Under the pieces are notes generated by a model. It ran no database searches. It was not told the origin of the DNA and was given only the letters and a program-made list of their open reading frames with translations. A program made the translations under genes and the position numbers. A stretch of DNA of 38,133 nt, from contig JAEYOQ010000019.1 in assembly GCA_023411555.1 (NCBI GenBank), positions 1 to 38,133 on the forward strand, in the 5' to 3' direction. The stretch comes from Bacillota bacterium. Lineage in GTDB: Bacteria; Bacillota; Clostridia; Lachnospirales; Lachnospiraceae. Positions 1-8,233 of the stretch are shown here, piece after piece. The first letter of the stretch is position 1. The number at the start of each line of letters is the position of its first letter.

Positions 1-102
1 CATCTGTAAATCCAATGACTTTCTGCGTTAATTCGTCTGTATTTCACTCATTTTCATGGCGATTTATTTTTTACCATACTTTGAAGGCTTTGCTACTACT
101 GG

Positions 103-120
103 TTTTCGCGACAGCGAAAA
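103..120. other. Short hairpin downstream of the STAS-like gene
   Basis: A perfect 7-bp inverted repeat (TTTTCGC, loop GACA, GCGAAAA) sits just beyond the stop codon of the minus-strand STAS-like gene. It could be a weak transcription end, but no clear T-run follows on the minus strand. Nothing else is recognisable in bases 1-127. Confidence 0.3.
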
Positions 121-127
121 ATATTCA

Positions 128-529
128 TCATATACCCATTTCCTTCAGCCAATCCAGAGCCTGCTCCTCAGACCGGAAATGAAGAACCTCCATCTTAGCG
201 CCGGAGTTGTTCTGATTCTTCTGAGATTGCAGCTTCATAGCGGCAGTATTACCATCTAAAAATGCTACCGCAGCGCAACCGGCTTCCTCTAGTTTTGCAT
301 GGAGTCTAGCAAAGGCTGCCGAGGTCTCCTTACTCATAATCGGATCCATCTTGGTAGGATCTGCGATATAAGCCCATTTTTTGCCTTTAAATTTCTTGGC
401 CAGTTGCAAGAGATTTTCGGTTAATTCCTCTACATCTGCAGGGGACCACTTCCCGACACCTCCGGACTTCAGCACACATCTTCCTTCCATATCACCATAA
501 TACCCTGTTGTTGATGTTATGATCGCCAT
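128..529 (-). CDS. STAS/SpoIIAA-like single-domain protein
   Basis: A soluble protein of 133 aa with no signal peptide or membrane segment. Its alternating beta and helix pattern (for example AYIADPTKMDP, then a helix around residues 70-85, then CAAVAFLDG, then a C-terminal helix EEQALDWLKEMG) resembles the STAS / SpoIIAA-like fold that carries small-molecule or partner-switch signals. I do not see a clearly placed phosphorylatable serine as in true anti-anti-sigma factors. The start is supported by AAGGAGAAA a few bases upstream. It lies 72 bp upstream of nothing on its own strand, but immediately downstream of a chemoreceptor-like gene on the same strand, so the two may be co-transcribed and act together. 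Function is an inference from fold-like features; homology was not searched. Confidence 0.55.
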   Translation of the reverse strand: MAIITSTTGYYGDMEGRCVLKSGGVGKWSPADVEELTENLLQLAKKFKGKKWAYIADPTKMDPIMSKETSAAFARLHAKLEEAGCAAVAFLDGNTAAMKLQSQKNQNNSGAKMEVLHFRSEEQALDWLKEMGI

Positions 530-601
530 ATCATTTTCTCCTTTGAATTTATTTTATTATTTAACACAAAAATAATAATTAATGTTGCTAGTATGAACCT
601 T

Positions 602-1726
602 TTAACACACTTCACGTATATTCTTTACCACTTGACTTGATATGTTCATCATCTCAGTAGCGCGACCAGCAATATCTGATATTCCATCCGCACTGTCAAA
701 GGTTGCTTGCGTAATATGATCCAGATTGGTAAGCAAATCGCTGATGGAATTCAGCATGTCCTGGGATGACGAACTAAAATTCGAAAATAAACCATGCACT
801 ATGGACGAATCCTTCCTATAGTTTCCTGCGATCTGCTGCATAAAAACATAATCCCGATTAACATCCTCAGATACAAAAGTTAATAGTACTGTCGAGCTTT
901 CTGTTAAATTAAGTACCGCCTCCTTTACCTCTTCGGTGATTGATTGTATCTGAGATACATTCCCTTTCGATTGCTCTGCCAGCTTTCTGATTTCCTCTGC
1001 AACCACTGCAAAGCCCCGACCTGCTTCTCCTGCTCTGGCCGCTTCGATAGATGCGTTTAATGCCAATAAGTTGGTCTGAGAGATTATCTGGGTAATTGAT
1101 TTTGATAACATGGTAATCTGATCTACGACCTTTGCTTCTTCAATCGCTTTCTCAAGCGCAACTTTGACTTTGCCAAATACATCCTGTGCTTTACTCTGCG
1201 CCAGGGAAACACTGACCATCGTATCGTGTGCACTCGTCTGTATCTGATTCGATGTTGCATTACCTTGCTCAGCCATCTCCGCAAAGTCTTGAATCGTTCC
1301 TGCAATCTCAAGGGAGGCACCAGCAATATCCGTGGTGATTGCCGTGGTCTCCTGCATGGTTGCAGATAATTGCTCCGTGGCTGCCGCAATCTCTTCGATG
1401 TAACTATTCAATTCACCTATCTTATCGGAGATATTGTTGACCCCGCTTTGAAGTGATTTTTCCTCATTCCCCAACTCCTCCTTCGATGCTCTCATTTCGA
1501 ATTGCACTAACCTCTCTGCTAATTCCTTCTCGAAGCTCTTCCTTATATGTCCCCGGATTAATCTGTGACAAACCATCACTACATAGAGAACATATCCAAA
1601 CAGAGTAAGGATAAATGGGTGCACTGGACAATTTATTAACCCCAAGATGGTTATCAGTATCGGAATCGTTAGGATACCGCTTAAGAACAAATGATTTATT
1701 ACTTTATCTGAGACATTTTTGATCAC
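602..1726 (-). CDS. Methyl-accepting chemotaxis-like signalling protein without a sensor domain
   Basis: A protein of 374 aa. Two hydrophobic helices lie at about residues 13-33 and 36-55, separated by only a few residues, so there is no extracellular ligand domain, and I see no HAMP segment. The rest is a long helical cytoplasmic signalling domain whose hairpin tip is highly conserved (NLLALNASIEAARAGEAGRG, followed by FAVVAEEIRKLAEQS). This tip binds CheA/CheW in classical receptors. The start is GTG with only a weak upstream site (AAGCGGG); no better start precedes it. The STAS-like gene follows 72 bp downstream. A receptor lacking its own sensor may read membrane state or a partner protein; the neighbour is the obvious candidate, but that is inference. 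Confidence 0.85.
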   Translation of the reverse strand: MIKNVSDKVINHLFLSGILTIPILITILGLINCPVHPFILTLFGYVLYVVMVCHRLIRGHIRKSFEKELAERLVQFEMRASKEELGNEEKSLQSGVNNISDKIGELNSYIEEIAAATEQLSATMQETTAITTDIAGASLEIAGTIQDFAEMAEQGNATSNQIQTSAHDTMVSVSLAQSKAQDVFGKVKVALEKAIEEAKVVDQITMLSKSITQIISQTNLLALNASIEAARAGEAGRGFAVVAEEIRKLAEQSKGNVSQIQSITEEVKEAVLNLTESSTVLLTFVSEDVNRDYVFMQQIAGNYRKDSSIVHGLFSNFSSSSQDMLNSISDLLTNLDHITQATFDSADGISDIAGRATEMMNISSQVVKNIREVC

Positions 1727-2135
1727 ACAAATACCCGCTTTCTTTATGTATTTTTAGTGTATTAATTACTGATTATAAAAATAATCAGAGTAAAAAATAC
1801 GCTGTCGTTTAATGTCGGTTTATTGGTATATAGTACCATTTTTGTAAACATTTTTTAATACATTTAATTAAATATTTTTGATATTTTTGGATTTTAGAAT
1901 TGATTTTTTGCAATATATTAAGTATATAATTACATTGTATTGCATTTTTCCCATCGTAATGTACAAATGATAACAACAGTGTGTTGGTCGGATCACTTTT
2001 CCCACCAGTTTCTCCCAATCCAGGCCTTCAGGTATTTCACGATTGTATGCTTGACTTATTATGGATTCTGGTATATGTTTTTTAATGATAAATAGGTTGT
2101 ACCTTGACTGCTTTATGCTGCAAGATGGAGGGAAT
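1727..2135. other. AT-rich divergent intergenic region
   Basis: This gap lies between the chemoreceptor-like gene (minus) and pncB (plus). It holds an 8-4-8 palindrome at 1767-1786 (CTGATTAT / ATAATCAG), 40 bp upstream of the receptor start, and a probable sigma-A promoter for pncB at 2051-2079. A 69-codon open frame on the minus strand (1809-2018) is low-complexity Lys/Ile/Gln-rich sequence with no convincing ribosome site, and I do not call it. Confidence 0.5.
2051..2079 (+). promoter_or_regulatory. Probable sigma-A promoter of pncB
   Basis: TTGACT, a 17-bp spacer, then TATGTT, ending about 57 bp before the pncB start codon. The -35 is strong and the -10 moderate. Confidence 0.5.
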
Positions 2136-3587
2136 ATGAAACAGAATTTAACATTATTAACAGATTTTTATGAGCTTACAATGATGCAGGGGTATTTTAG
2201 TAATCACAGTAATGAGACCGTAATATTTGATGTGTTTTATCGTGAGAACCCCAGCGGAAGTGGTTATGCAATCTGTGCCGGCTTAGAGCAGGTGATTGAA
2301 TATATTAAGGCTTTGTGCTTTAGTGAAGATGATATTGATTATTTAAGATCCTTGAATACCTTTAGTGAGGACTTCCTATCCTATCTAAAAAACTTTCATT
2401 TTACCGGAGATATCTATGCAGTTCCGGAGGGCACCGTGGTGTTTCCTATGGAGCCTCTGGTTAAAGTAATTGCTCCTATCATGGAGGCTCAACTGATTGA
2501 AACAGCATTGCTAAACATTATTAACCATCAGAGCTTGATTGCTACAAAGGCTTCCCGTGTGGTTTATGCTGCAGGAGGACAACCGGTTATGGAATTTGGT
2601 TTACGCCGGGCACAAGGTCCCGATGCTGGAACCCTTGGCGCCAGAGCAGCTGTAATCGGAGGATGTAACGGTACCAGCAATGTATTATCAGCAAAGCTAT
2701 ATGACGTTCCGGTTCTGGGAACCCATGCCCATAGTTGGATTATGAGCTTTGATGATGAGCTTACTGCTTTTCGCAAATATGCTGAGCTATATCCCAATGG
2801 TACAACCCTGTTGGTGGATACCTATGATACCCTCCGAAGCGGTGTTCCCAATGCAATCAAGGTGTTCGAGGAGCTACGCGCCGCAGGAAGAATGCCCAAA
2901 AACTACGGAATTCGTCTGGACAGCGGAGACCTGGCATACCTTTCTAAAAAAGCAAGAAAGCAATTGGATGCAGCCGGTTTCACCGATGCCAAAATCACTG
3001 CTTCCAGTGATTTAGATGAATATCTGATTGATTCTCTGAAGACACAAGGTGCTAAGATAGATTCTTGGGGCGTGGGAACCAAGTTAATCACTTCTAGAGA
3101 TTGCCCCGCCTTTGGTGGTGTATATAAGCTTGCTGCTATTAAAAAAGAGGATAAGTTCATTCCTAAAATAAAGCTATCCGAGAATCAATGGAAGATTACC
3201 AATCCCGGTAATAAGAAGATAATTCGTATTTATGAGAAGGAAAGCGGTAAGTTGAAGGCCGACCTGATTGCTCTCGCTGATGAAGTGTTCTCCGAGAATG
3301 AGAGACTTATGCTGTTTGATCCGATTGCAACCTGGAAAAAAACCTTTTTAGAACCCAACACTTATACATTACGCGAGCTTCTGCTTCCTATCTTTATCGG
3401 AGGAGAATGTGTTTATACCTCACCCTCCGTGATGGATATTCGTGACTACTGCTTAAAGGAGCAGGATACCTTGTGGGACGAGGTTAGACGTCTCATTAAT
3501 CCGCATGTCGTTTACGTCGATCTTTCCGTTAAACTGTACCGGATGAAGACAGAACTCCTTGACAATCTGACGGAGAATGCGAAATAG
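2136..3587 (+). CDS. pncB: Nicotinate phosphoribosyltransferase
   Basis: Joins nicotinate to PRPP to give nicotinate mononucleotide, coupled to ATP hydrolysis, in the NAD salvage (Preiss-Handler) pathway in the cytoplasm. The protein is 483 aa from the ATG at 2136, which has GGAGGGAAT just upstream; a longer reading from 2061 lacks a ribosome site. Family landmarks are visible: the N-terminal LLTDFYELTMMQGYF, the ARAAVIGGCNGTSN segment, GTHAHSW around residues 195-201 (containing the histidine region phosphorylated in this family), LLVDTYDT, and the phosphoribosyl-binding GIRLDSGDL. Length and order fit the bacterial long form. It is transcribed alone; the repeat array follows directly. Confidence 0.95.
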   Translation: MKQNLTLLTDFYELTMMQGYFSNHSNETVIFDVFYRENPSGSGYAICAGLEQVIEYIKALCFSEDDIDYLRSLNTFSEDFLSYLKNFHFTGDIYAVPEGTVVFPMEPLVKVIAPIMEAQLIETALLNIINHQSLIATKASRVVYAAGGQPVMEFGLRRAQGPDAGTLGARAAVIGGCNGTSNVLSAKLYDVPVLGTHAHSWIMSFDDELTAFRKYAELYPNGTTLLVDTYDTLRSGVPNAIKVFEELRAAGRMPKNYGIRLDSGDLAYLSKKARKQLDAAGFTDAKITASSDLDEYLIDSLKTQGAKIDSWGVGTKLITSRDCPAFGGVYKLAAIKKEDKFIPKIKLSENQWKITNPGNKKIIRIYEKESGKLKADLIALADEVFSENERLMLFDPIATWKKTFLEPNTYTLRELLLPIFIGGECVYTSPSVMDIRDYCLKEQDTLWDEVRRLINPHVVYVDLSVKLYRMKTELLDNLTENAK

Positions 3588-3653
3588 TACAATTTACCAC
3601 ATTTTACAAAGGTAAATTTTTGGTATTATAGTGTTTTTTCAAAAATGTTATGA

Positions 3654-3659
3654 TATACT
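3654..3659 (+). promoter_or_regulatory. Extended -10 promoter leading into the repeat array
   Basis: TGATATACT reads as an extended -10 element (TGN plus TATACT). No good -35 lies 17 bp upstream. The expected start point, about 3666, falls exactly at the beginning of the first structured repeat, which suggests the array is transcribed on the plus strand. Confidence 0.4.
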
Positions 3660-3666
3660 AGTGTGA

Positions 3667-4008
3667 AGAAAGGATTTGAAAAGCAAATCCTTTGGAAGAA
3701 TTGCGAAGTTTGCCCATTGGAGTAAACTCCTTATTCTTCCGGGTTTTTAGATGACTATATGACATCTTATAGTCATTGTGATGACAGGATTTGAAAAGCA
3801 AATCCTTTGGATGAATTGCGTGGTTTGCCCATTGGAGCAAACTCCTTATTCTTCCGGGTTTTTTTGATGCCTCTTAAGGCATCTTGAAGTTGATGTTAAG
3901 AAAGGATTTATAGATAAAATTCTTAGGGAGAATTATGACGTTTGCCCATTGGTGACAACTCCTTTTTCTTCCGGGTTTTTAGATGCCTCTTAAGGCACCC
4001 TGAGAGCT
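3667..4008 (+). repeat. Three tandem ~116-bp structured repeats, candidate ncRNA array
   Basis: Three imperfect direct repeats start at 3671, 3786 and 3903 (periods 115 and 117 bp). Each has the same order of parts. First, a hairpin (AGGATTTG, loop AAAAG, CAAATCCT in units 1 and 2; degenerate but still pairable in unit 3). Second, a longer stem GGAAGAAT/ATTCTTCC (3694-3701 with 3733-3740; 3809-3816 with 3848-3855; 3926-3933 with 3965-3972) enclosing an invariant TTTGCCCATTGG and followed by GGGTTTTT. Third, a hairpin of changing sequence (ATGACTAT/ATAGTCAT in unit 1, GATGCCT/AGGCATC in unit 2). Differences between units mostly keep pairing: an inner GTTTGC pairs with GCAAAC in unit 2 and with GTAAAC by a G-U in unit 1. 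The T-run after each stem makes each unit look like a small RNA with its own terminator. I match it to no known RNA family. Confidence 0.65.
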
Positions 4009-4038
4009 TCCCTGCTTTTTACGAAAGGAGTTAATGTT

Positions 4039-5355
4039 TTGAATAAGAAGAAACAGGTCATTATTATTTCGTCTGTCGCTACGCTTACCTTGATCAGCGG
4101 AGTTGTCTTTCTTAAAGTAACTCGAGCTGACGGTATAGACTTCAAGCGAGCCAATATTATTCAGGCCTTTGAAGAAGCTCCGTATAAAGGAGCAAATGAT
4201 ACATACGATGATAATGGCTATACATATATTCCTCCTGTCCCTGTAACTGAAACTAAGGTTGAGGAGAATAATTCAAATAACGCAATAGAAGAGCCCTTTG
4301 TTCCGGCAACCGAGATGGACTTGGATCCCACCAGTATTACTGTATATGTAAACAAAGAATATGCCTTACCCAAAAGCTACAAGCCTGAGAAGCTAGTTAC
4401 ACCGAACGTAAAATTCAATCTGGTTAAATATGATGAGCGTACGCTTATGCGTCCGGAAGCTGCTTCTGCTTTAGAGGAGTTGTTCGAAGGGGCACAAGGT
4501 GACGGAATTATCTTATATGGCATCTCCGCTTTTCGTTCCTATGACCGCCAATATAAGATATTTACAAATAACATCGTAAAAAAAGGGAAAACCTATACCC
4601 TTCGGTATAGCGCTGTCCCTGGTACCAGTGAACATCAGACCGGTCTAGCCATTGATGTCTCCTCTAAATCATCGAGTTTTAAGCTATCTACTAACTTTGC
4701 CTCAACGAAAGAAGGAATTTGGTTAGCAGAGAACGCACATAATTATGGTTACATAATCCGCTACCCTAAGGGCTATGAGGAGATTACCGGCTATGCTTAT
4801 GAGCCGTGGCACATCCGTTACGTAGGAAAAGCTCTGGCTTCTTATCTTCATGAGAATAATTTGACCCTGGACGAATACTACAAGTATTCTCCTAGTCCTG
4901 GGTTTGATTTCGAAGCACTTTATGCAGATATGATCAATTATGTACCTCCGGTAGTAAGCAAAATACCCGTGGAGGAAGATGATATTATTGTTGATGAAGA
5001 TGGTAATGTTATCGGAGATGAACCTGATAATGACCTTCCCGAGGACGAAATAATAGAAGACATCACTGGGGATGATGCCGTCGATGATGACACACAACCG
5101 GAAGATGACAATATGAACGACACTCCTAAAGATGATCCCTCAAAGGGTACTTCCGACGTACTAGAGGAAGAGACGGATGTGGATACTGATACCGAAGAGA
5201 CAGATTACCAAGAGCCTGAGGCTAGTGTAACTCCAAGCGTGACTCCGGCTCTAGATATAACACCAACACCTACCATAACACCCACTCCAATCGCAGGCAT
5301 GTCAAATAGGGAGACCACGACAGTTCCTCCCTCGGACAAGAATATTAATGAATAA
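4039..5355 (+). CDS. VanY-type D-alanyl-D-alanine carboxypeptidase, membrane anchored
   Basis: Zinc peptidase of the M15B/VanY family that trims the terminal D-Ala from peptidoglycan stem peptides outside the cell. The protein is 438 aa and starts at TTG (AAAGGAG nine bases upstream). An uncleaved-looking hydrophobic segment at residues 8-25 anchors it. The catalytic part spans about residues 110-275, with AFRSYDRQ, the zinc motif GTSEHQTGLAIDV (SxHxxGxAxD) and EPWHIRYVG (ExxH). After about residue 300 comes an unusual tail: a very acidic Asp/Glu-rich stretch of about 80 residues, then a Thr/Pro repeat near the C terminus. There is no LPXTG sorting signal. The tail may span or bind the cell wall, or bind calcium; that is inference. 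Confidence 0.85.
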   Translation: MNKKKQVIIISSVATLTLISGVVFLKVTRADGIDFKRANIIQAFEEAPYKGANDTYDDNGYTYIPPVPVTETKVEENNSNNAIEEPFVPATEMDLDPTSITVYVNKEYALPKSYKPEKLVTPNVKFNLVKYDERTLMRPEAASALEELFEGAQGDGIILYGISAFRSYDRQYKIFTNNIVKKGKTYTLRYSAVPGTSEHQTGLAIDVSSKSSSFKLSTNFASTKEGIWLAENAHNYGYIIRYPKGYEEITGYAYEPWHIRYVGKALASYLHENNLTLDEYYKYSPSPGFDFEALYADMINYVPPVVSKIPVEEDDIIVDEDGNVIGDEPDNDLPEDEIIEDITGDDAVDDDTQPEDDNMNDTPKDDPSKGTSDVLEEETDVDTDTEETDYQEPEASVTPSVTPALDITPTPTITPTPIAGMSNRETTTVPPSDKNINE

Positions 5356-5415
5356 TTTATTTTTACACATAAGATGCTTTCGAATTCCATATTATAATCA
5401 GGAGGATTTGAATAT

Positions 5416-6147
5416 ATGCTACGTTTAATACTAGCTGGTGCTTTTCTGCTTTTGTTTTTTATTATAAGCATACCTTTGTATCTGATCGAATATATCATTG
5501 GGCGTTTTAACCGTCGTGCTATGGTAGCAAGCTCCCAGGCAATCGTGGTAGGTGCCTTTCATATCCTACTCTTTATCTGTGGTGTAAAACGTACCATAAT
5601 CGGTCGAGAGAACATCCCAAAGAACGAGGCTGTATTATATATTTCAAATCATCGAAGTTATTTTGATATCCCCGTAGCATATTCCAGCGTTCCAACCTTA
5701 ACCAGCTTCATGGCTAAGAAAGAGATTGCAAAGGTACCCTTCTTGAGTTACTGGATGCGTTTTCTGCAATGTCTCTTCCTTGATAGAGGGGATATTAAAC
5801 AGGGGTTGAAGACTATATTAAAGGGAATTGATTTGGTAAATAACGGCTATTCCGTATTTATTGCTCCGGAGGGTACCCGAAATCAAACCAAGGAAATGTT
5901 GCCCTTTAAGGAAGGAAGCTTTAAGATTGCTGAAAAGACAGGCTGCGCCATCATTCCGGTCGCAATTCTGAATACAGATGAAGTCTTTGAAAACCATGCA
6001 CCTAAGGTTCGGTCGGCTCATGTAGTCTTGGAATATGGACAACCGATCTACCCCAAGGACCTAAGCAAGGAACAGCAAAAATTCCTTGGTTCTTATGTGC
6101 AGGGAATCATACGCGATATGCTGGCTAAGAATGAGTCTTTGGTTTAA
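5416..6147 (+). CDS. plsC: 1-acyl-sn-glycerol-3-phosphate acyltransferase
   Basis: Transfers an acyl chain to lysophosphatidic acid to make phosphatidic acid, the second acylation in phospholipid synthesis, at the inner face of the membrane. The protein has 243 aa with a hydrophobic N-terminal helix (residues 2-22) and a second hydrophobic stretch near 38-55. The acyltransferase motifs are clear: SNHRSYFD (H-x4-D catalytic pair), then FLDRG, then PEGTRNQ and the IIPVAI strand. Start ATG with AGGAGG 11 bases upstream. It follows the VanY gene by 60 bp with no terminator between, so the two may be co-transcribed. Confidence 0.9.
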   Translation: MLRLILAGAFLLLFFIISIPLYLIEYIIGRFNRRAMVASSQAIVVGAFHILLFICGVKRTIIGRENIPKNEAVLYISNHRSYFDIPVAYSSVPTLTSFMAKKEIAKVPFLSYWMRFLQCLFLDRGDIKQGLKTILKGIDLVNNGYSVFIAPEGTRNQTKEMLPFKEGSFKIAEKTGCAIIPVAILNTDEVFENHAPKVRSAHVVLEYGQPIYPKDLSKEQQKFLGSYVQGIIRDMLAKNESLV

Positions 6148-6304
6148 GAAAAAATCAGAAGTATATTTTGTTAAATTATAATTTTACTATTTATTTTTTA
6201 TACAAAAGATGATACAATAAACGTTGCCCAGCTTGGATACAACTTAGAAAATGTCTGAAAGCGCGGGATAAGAATTCTTAGTAGAAAGAGGAGGTACATA
6301 TCTC

Positions 6305-6763
6305 GTGGAATCATGGGTTATCGTATTACTAGTCATTGTGGTCATAGTCGTTGGTGCGATGATTGCATTATATTTTGTAGGTAAGAAGCTACAGAAGAGA
6401 CAGGAGGATTCCGAAGCTCAGATGCAGGCCGCTGCACAGACCGTTTCCATCCTCGTTATTGATAAAAAGAAAATGAAGCTAAGCGAGGCAAACCTTCCTA
6501 AGATGGTTATAGATCAGACACCAAAGTATCTTCGCCGTTCCAAGGTTCCGATTGTTAAAGCAAAAATCGGTCCCAAGGTTATGAATTTGGTTTGCGATGC
6601 CAAGATATTTGACTTAATACCCGTAAAAAAAGAAGTTAAAGCATCTCTTAGCGGTATTTACATCATGGATGTAAAGGGCTTAAGAGGTAATCTTGAACAG
6701 AAGAAGGAAAAGCAAAGTCTTCTGAAAAGAGTATCCGGCGTATTTAAGAAATCCGATAAGTAA
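6305..6763 (+). CDS. Small membrane-anchored protein of unknown function
   Basis: 152 aa with one N-terminal transmembrane helix (residues 4-27, a Val/Ile-rich stretch), a short basic and glutamine-rich linker, then a soluble cytoplasmic domain containing VSILVIDKKKMKL, DQTPKYLRRSKVPIVKAK and GPKVMNLVCDAKIFDLIPVK. The pattern resembles a conserved clostridial hypothetical family, but I cannot give a role. Start is GTG with AGGAGG ten bases upstream. It has its own strong terminator. The position between plsC and a CapA-like gene hints at envelope biology, nothing more. Confidence 0.75.
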   Translation: MESWVIVLLVIVVIVVGAMIALYFVGKKLQKRQEDSEAQMQAAAQTVSILVIDKKKMKLSEANLPKMVIDQTPKYLRRSKVPIVKAKIGPKVMNLVCDAKIFDLIPVKKEVKASLSGIYIMDVKGLRGNLEQKKEKQSLLKRVSGVFKKSDK

Positions 6764-6772
6764 AAGTTTATT

Positions 6773-6820
6773 AACCTCTTACCTTTATGATATAATCATT
6801 ATAAAGGTAAGAGGTTTTTT
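6773..6820 (+). terminator. Rho-independent terminator
   Basis: Long near-perfect stem AACCTCTTACCTTTAT with ATAAAGGTAAGAGGTT, followed by TTTTTT. It ends the transcript of the small membrane protein, 10 bp after its stop codon. Confidence 0.93.
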
Positions 6821-6877
6821 GATATTAAACACTAATGGATTAATTTATCTTATATGAAGCACAGAAAGGAGATCAAC

Positions 6878-8053
6878 ATGAAGAAGAGAAATCTTGTTCT
6901 GCTGAGTATTATTTGTATCATGTCTGTTATTGCCTTTACAGGCATATTAATTATCGTCTTTGACCATCAGAAGGAGAGGGATAAAGATATCGTAGAGCTT
7001 ATAGACCCCACTCCGTCTCCTTCTGTTCCCACTCCATCTCCAAGTCCTGAACCGACCCCTACTCCCGCTCCTACACCTACGGAGGTTGTAATAAAAAAAG
7101 AGCCCATCCTTCTAGGCTTTGCCGGAGATGTTAATCTGGATGAGGACTCCTATCCTGTTAAAAAATATGACGAGGAGGGCAAAGGAATTCTAGGTGTGTT
7201 ATCCAAAGATCTGGTAGAAGAGATGAACAACGTTGATATTATGATGCTGAATAACGAATTCGCATACAGTACAAGGGGCGTTGAAGAAACTGACAAATCC
7301 TATACCTTCCGTGCCAGACCGGATCGGGTCGGAATCTTGAATGAAATGGGTGTTGATATTGTGTCCTTAGCTAACAACCATGCACTGGATTTTGGTATGG
7401 ATGCTCTGCTAGATACCTTCTCTACACTAGACAACGCAAAGATTGCTTATGTCGGTGCCGGTGAGAATATGGCACGGGCAAAGGCTCCAATCTATTTCAA
7501 TATAGGTGATAAAACCATAGCCTTTGTAGCTGCTTCCCGTGTAGTATTCGCTATGGACTGGTACGCTACCGACACAAGTCCGGGCATGATCGGAACCTAT
7601 GATCCCACCCTATTCCTAGAGTCAATTAGGGAGGCCAAGGAAAATGCTGATTTTGTGGTAGCCTATGTTCACTGGGGTGTAGAGAGAAATAATTATCCTG
7701 AAAAGTATCAGAAGGTGTTCGCTAGAAACTACATTGATGCCGGTGCTGACGCGGTTATCGGCTGCCACCCTCATGTAATGCAAGGGTTAGAATTCTACAA
7801 AGGAAAGCCCATCGCTTATAGCCTGGGTAATTACTGGTTCAATAAATCAACAAAGGAATCCGGTATGTTAAAGCTTTATCTAGACCCGGATGATACTCTC
7901 CGGGTACAGCTACTTCCGGTTATGAACAAGAATGTGAAAACCTATATCCTGACAGAGGCGAAAGAACGTAAGGCTTATTTTGATTTTATGGAGAAAATAT
8001 CCTTCAACGTTGAGATTGACGACTCCGGCTTCGTAACGGATGCGGAGAAGTAG
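6878..8053 (+). CDS. CapA-like metallophosphatase-fold protein, extracellular
   Basis: 391 aa, starting at the ATG at 6878 (AAAGGAGATCAAC just before); an upstream in-frame ATG at 6854 has no ribosome site. An N-terminal membrane helix (about residues 5-25) is followed by a Thr/Pro/Ser-rich linker of about 30 residues and then the PGA_cap domain related to calcineurin-like phosphatases. Visible motifs: GFAGDVNLDED, MLNNEFAYS, SLANNHALDFG, VHWGVE, IGCHPHVMQG and IAYSLGNYWFN. In Bacillus CapA works in poly-gamma-glutamate capsule export; here no capB/capC are present, so the exact role is open and capsule synthesis should not be assumed. The linker style matches the VanY protein tail nearby. 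Confidence 0.85.
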   Translation: MKKRNLVLLSIICIMSVIAFTGILIIVFDHQKERDKDIVELIDPTPSPSVPTPSPSPEPTPTPAPTPTEVVIKKEPILLGFAGDVNLDEDSYPVKKYDEEGKGILGVLSKDLVEEMNNVDIMMLNNEFAYSTRGVEETDKSYTFRARPDRVGILNEMGVDIVSLANNHALDFGMDALLDTFSTLDNAKIAYVGAGENMARAKAPIYFNIGDKTIAFVAASRVVFAMDWYATDTSPGMIGTYDPTLFLESIREAKENADFVVAYVHWGVERNNYPEKYQKVFARNYIDAGADAVIGCHPHVMQGLEFYKGKPIAYSLGNYWFNKSTKESGMLKLYLDPDDTLRVQLLPVMNKNVKTYILTEAKERKAYFDFMEKISFNVEIDDSGFVTDAEK

Positions 8054-8085
8054 GATTGAATATAATTCATAATATGGTCTTTGAA

Positions 8086-8141
8086 GGGGCTGTTGCATGT
8101 TGTCCATTCCTGTAACATCAGCTTATATATGCAACATCCCC
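8086..8141. terminator. Hairpin between convergent genes, possible bidirectional terminator
   Basis: Arms GGGGCTGTTGCAT and ATGCAACATCCCC pair over 13 positions with one mismatch, around a 30-nt loop. It lies between the CapA-like gene and the convergent DUF1934 gene. There is no good T-run on either side, so termination is plausible rather than shown. Confidence 0.45.
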
Positions 8142-8233
8142 TAAAAGTAGTTTGAAATCAATCAATTTTCTTTTACTTCAAAGGTTACCTCTTAATCTGC
8201 TTGATATACATCTTCTACTTATTATTTATCTAG

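Noticed and set aside
1809..2018. 69-codon open frame on the minus strand
   Set aside because: Low-complexity Lys/Gln/Ile composition in AT-rich DNA, no convincing ribosome site, lies in a promoter region.
3658..3840. 60-codon open frame on the minus strand through the repeats
   Set aside because: It arises from the repeat sequence and has the internal duplication expected of it; the plus-strand promoter and T-runs favour a non-coding reading.
3667..4008. CRISPR array
   Set aside because: Only three units of about 116 bp with no short repeat/unique spacer alternation; the whole unit is conserved.
6854..6877. Earlier start for the CapA-like protein
   Set aside because: No ribosome site before 6854, whereas AAAGGAG is ideally placed before 6878.
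4039..8053. Capsule (poly-gamma-glutamate) biosynthesis cluster
   Set aside because: Only a CapA-like protein is present; no ligase capB or capC, and neighbours are peptidoglycan and phospholipid genes.
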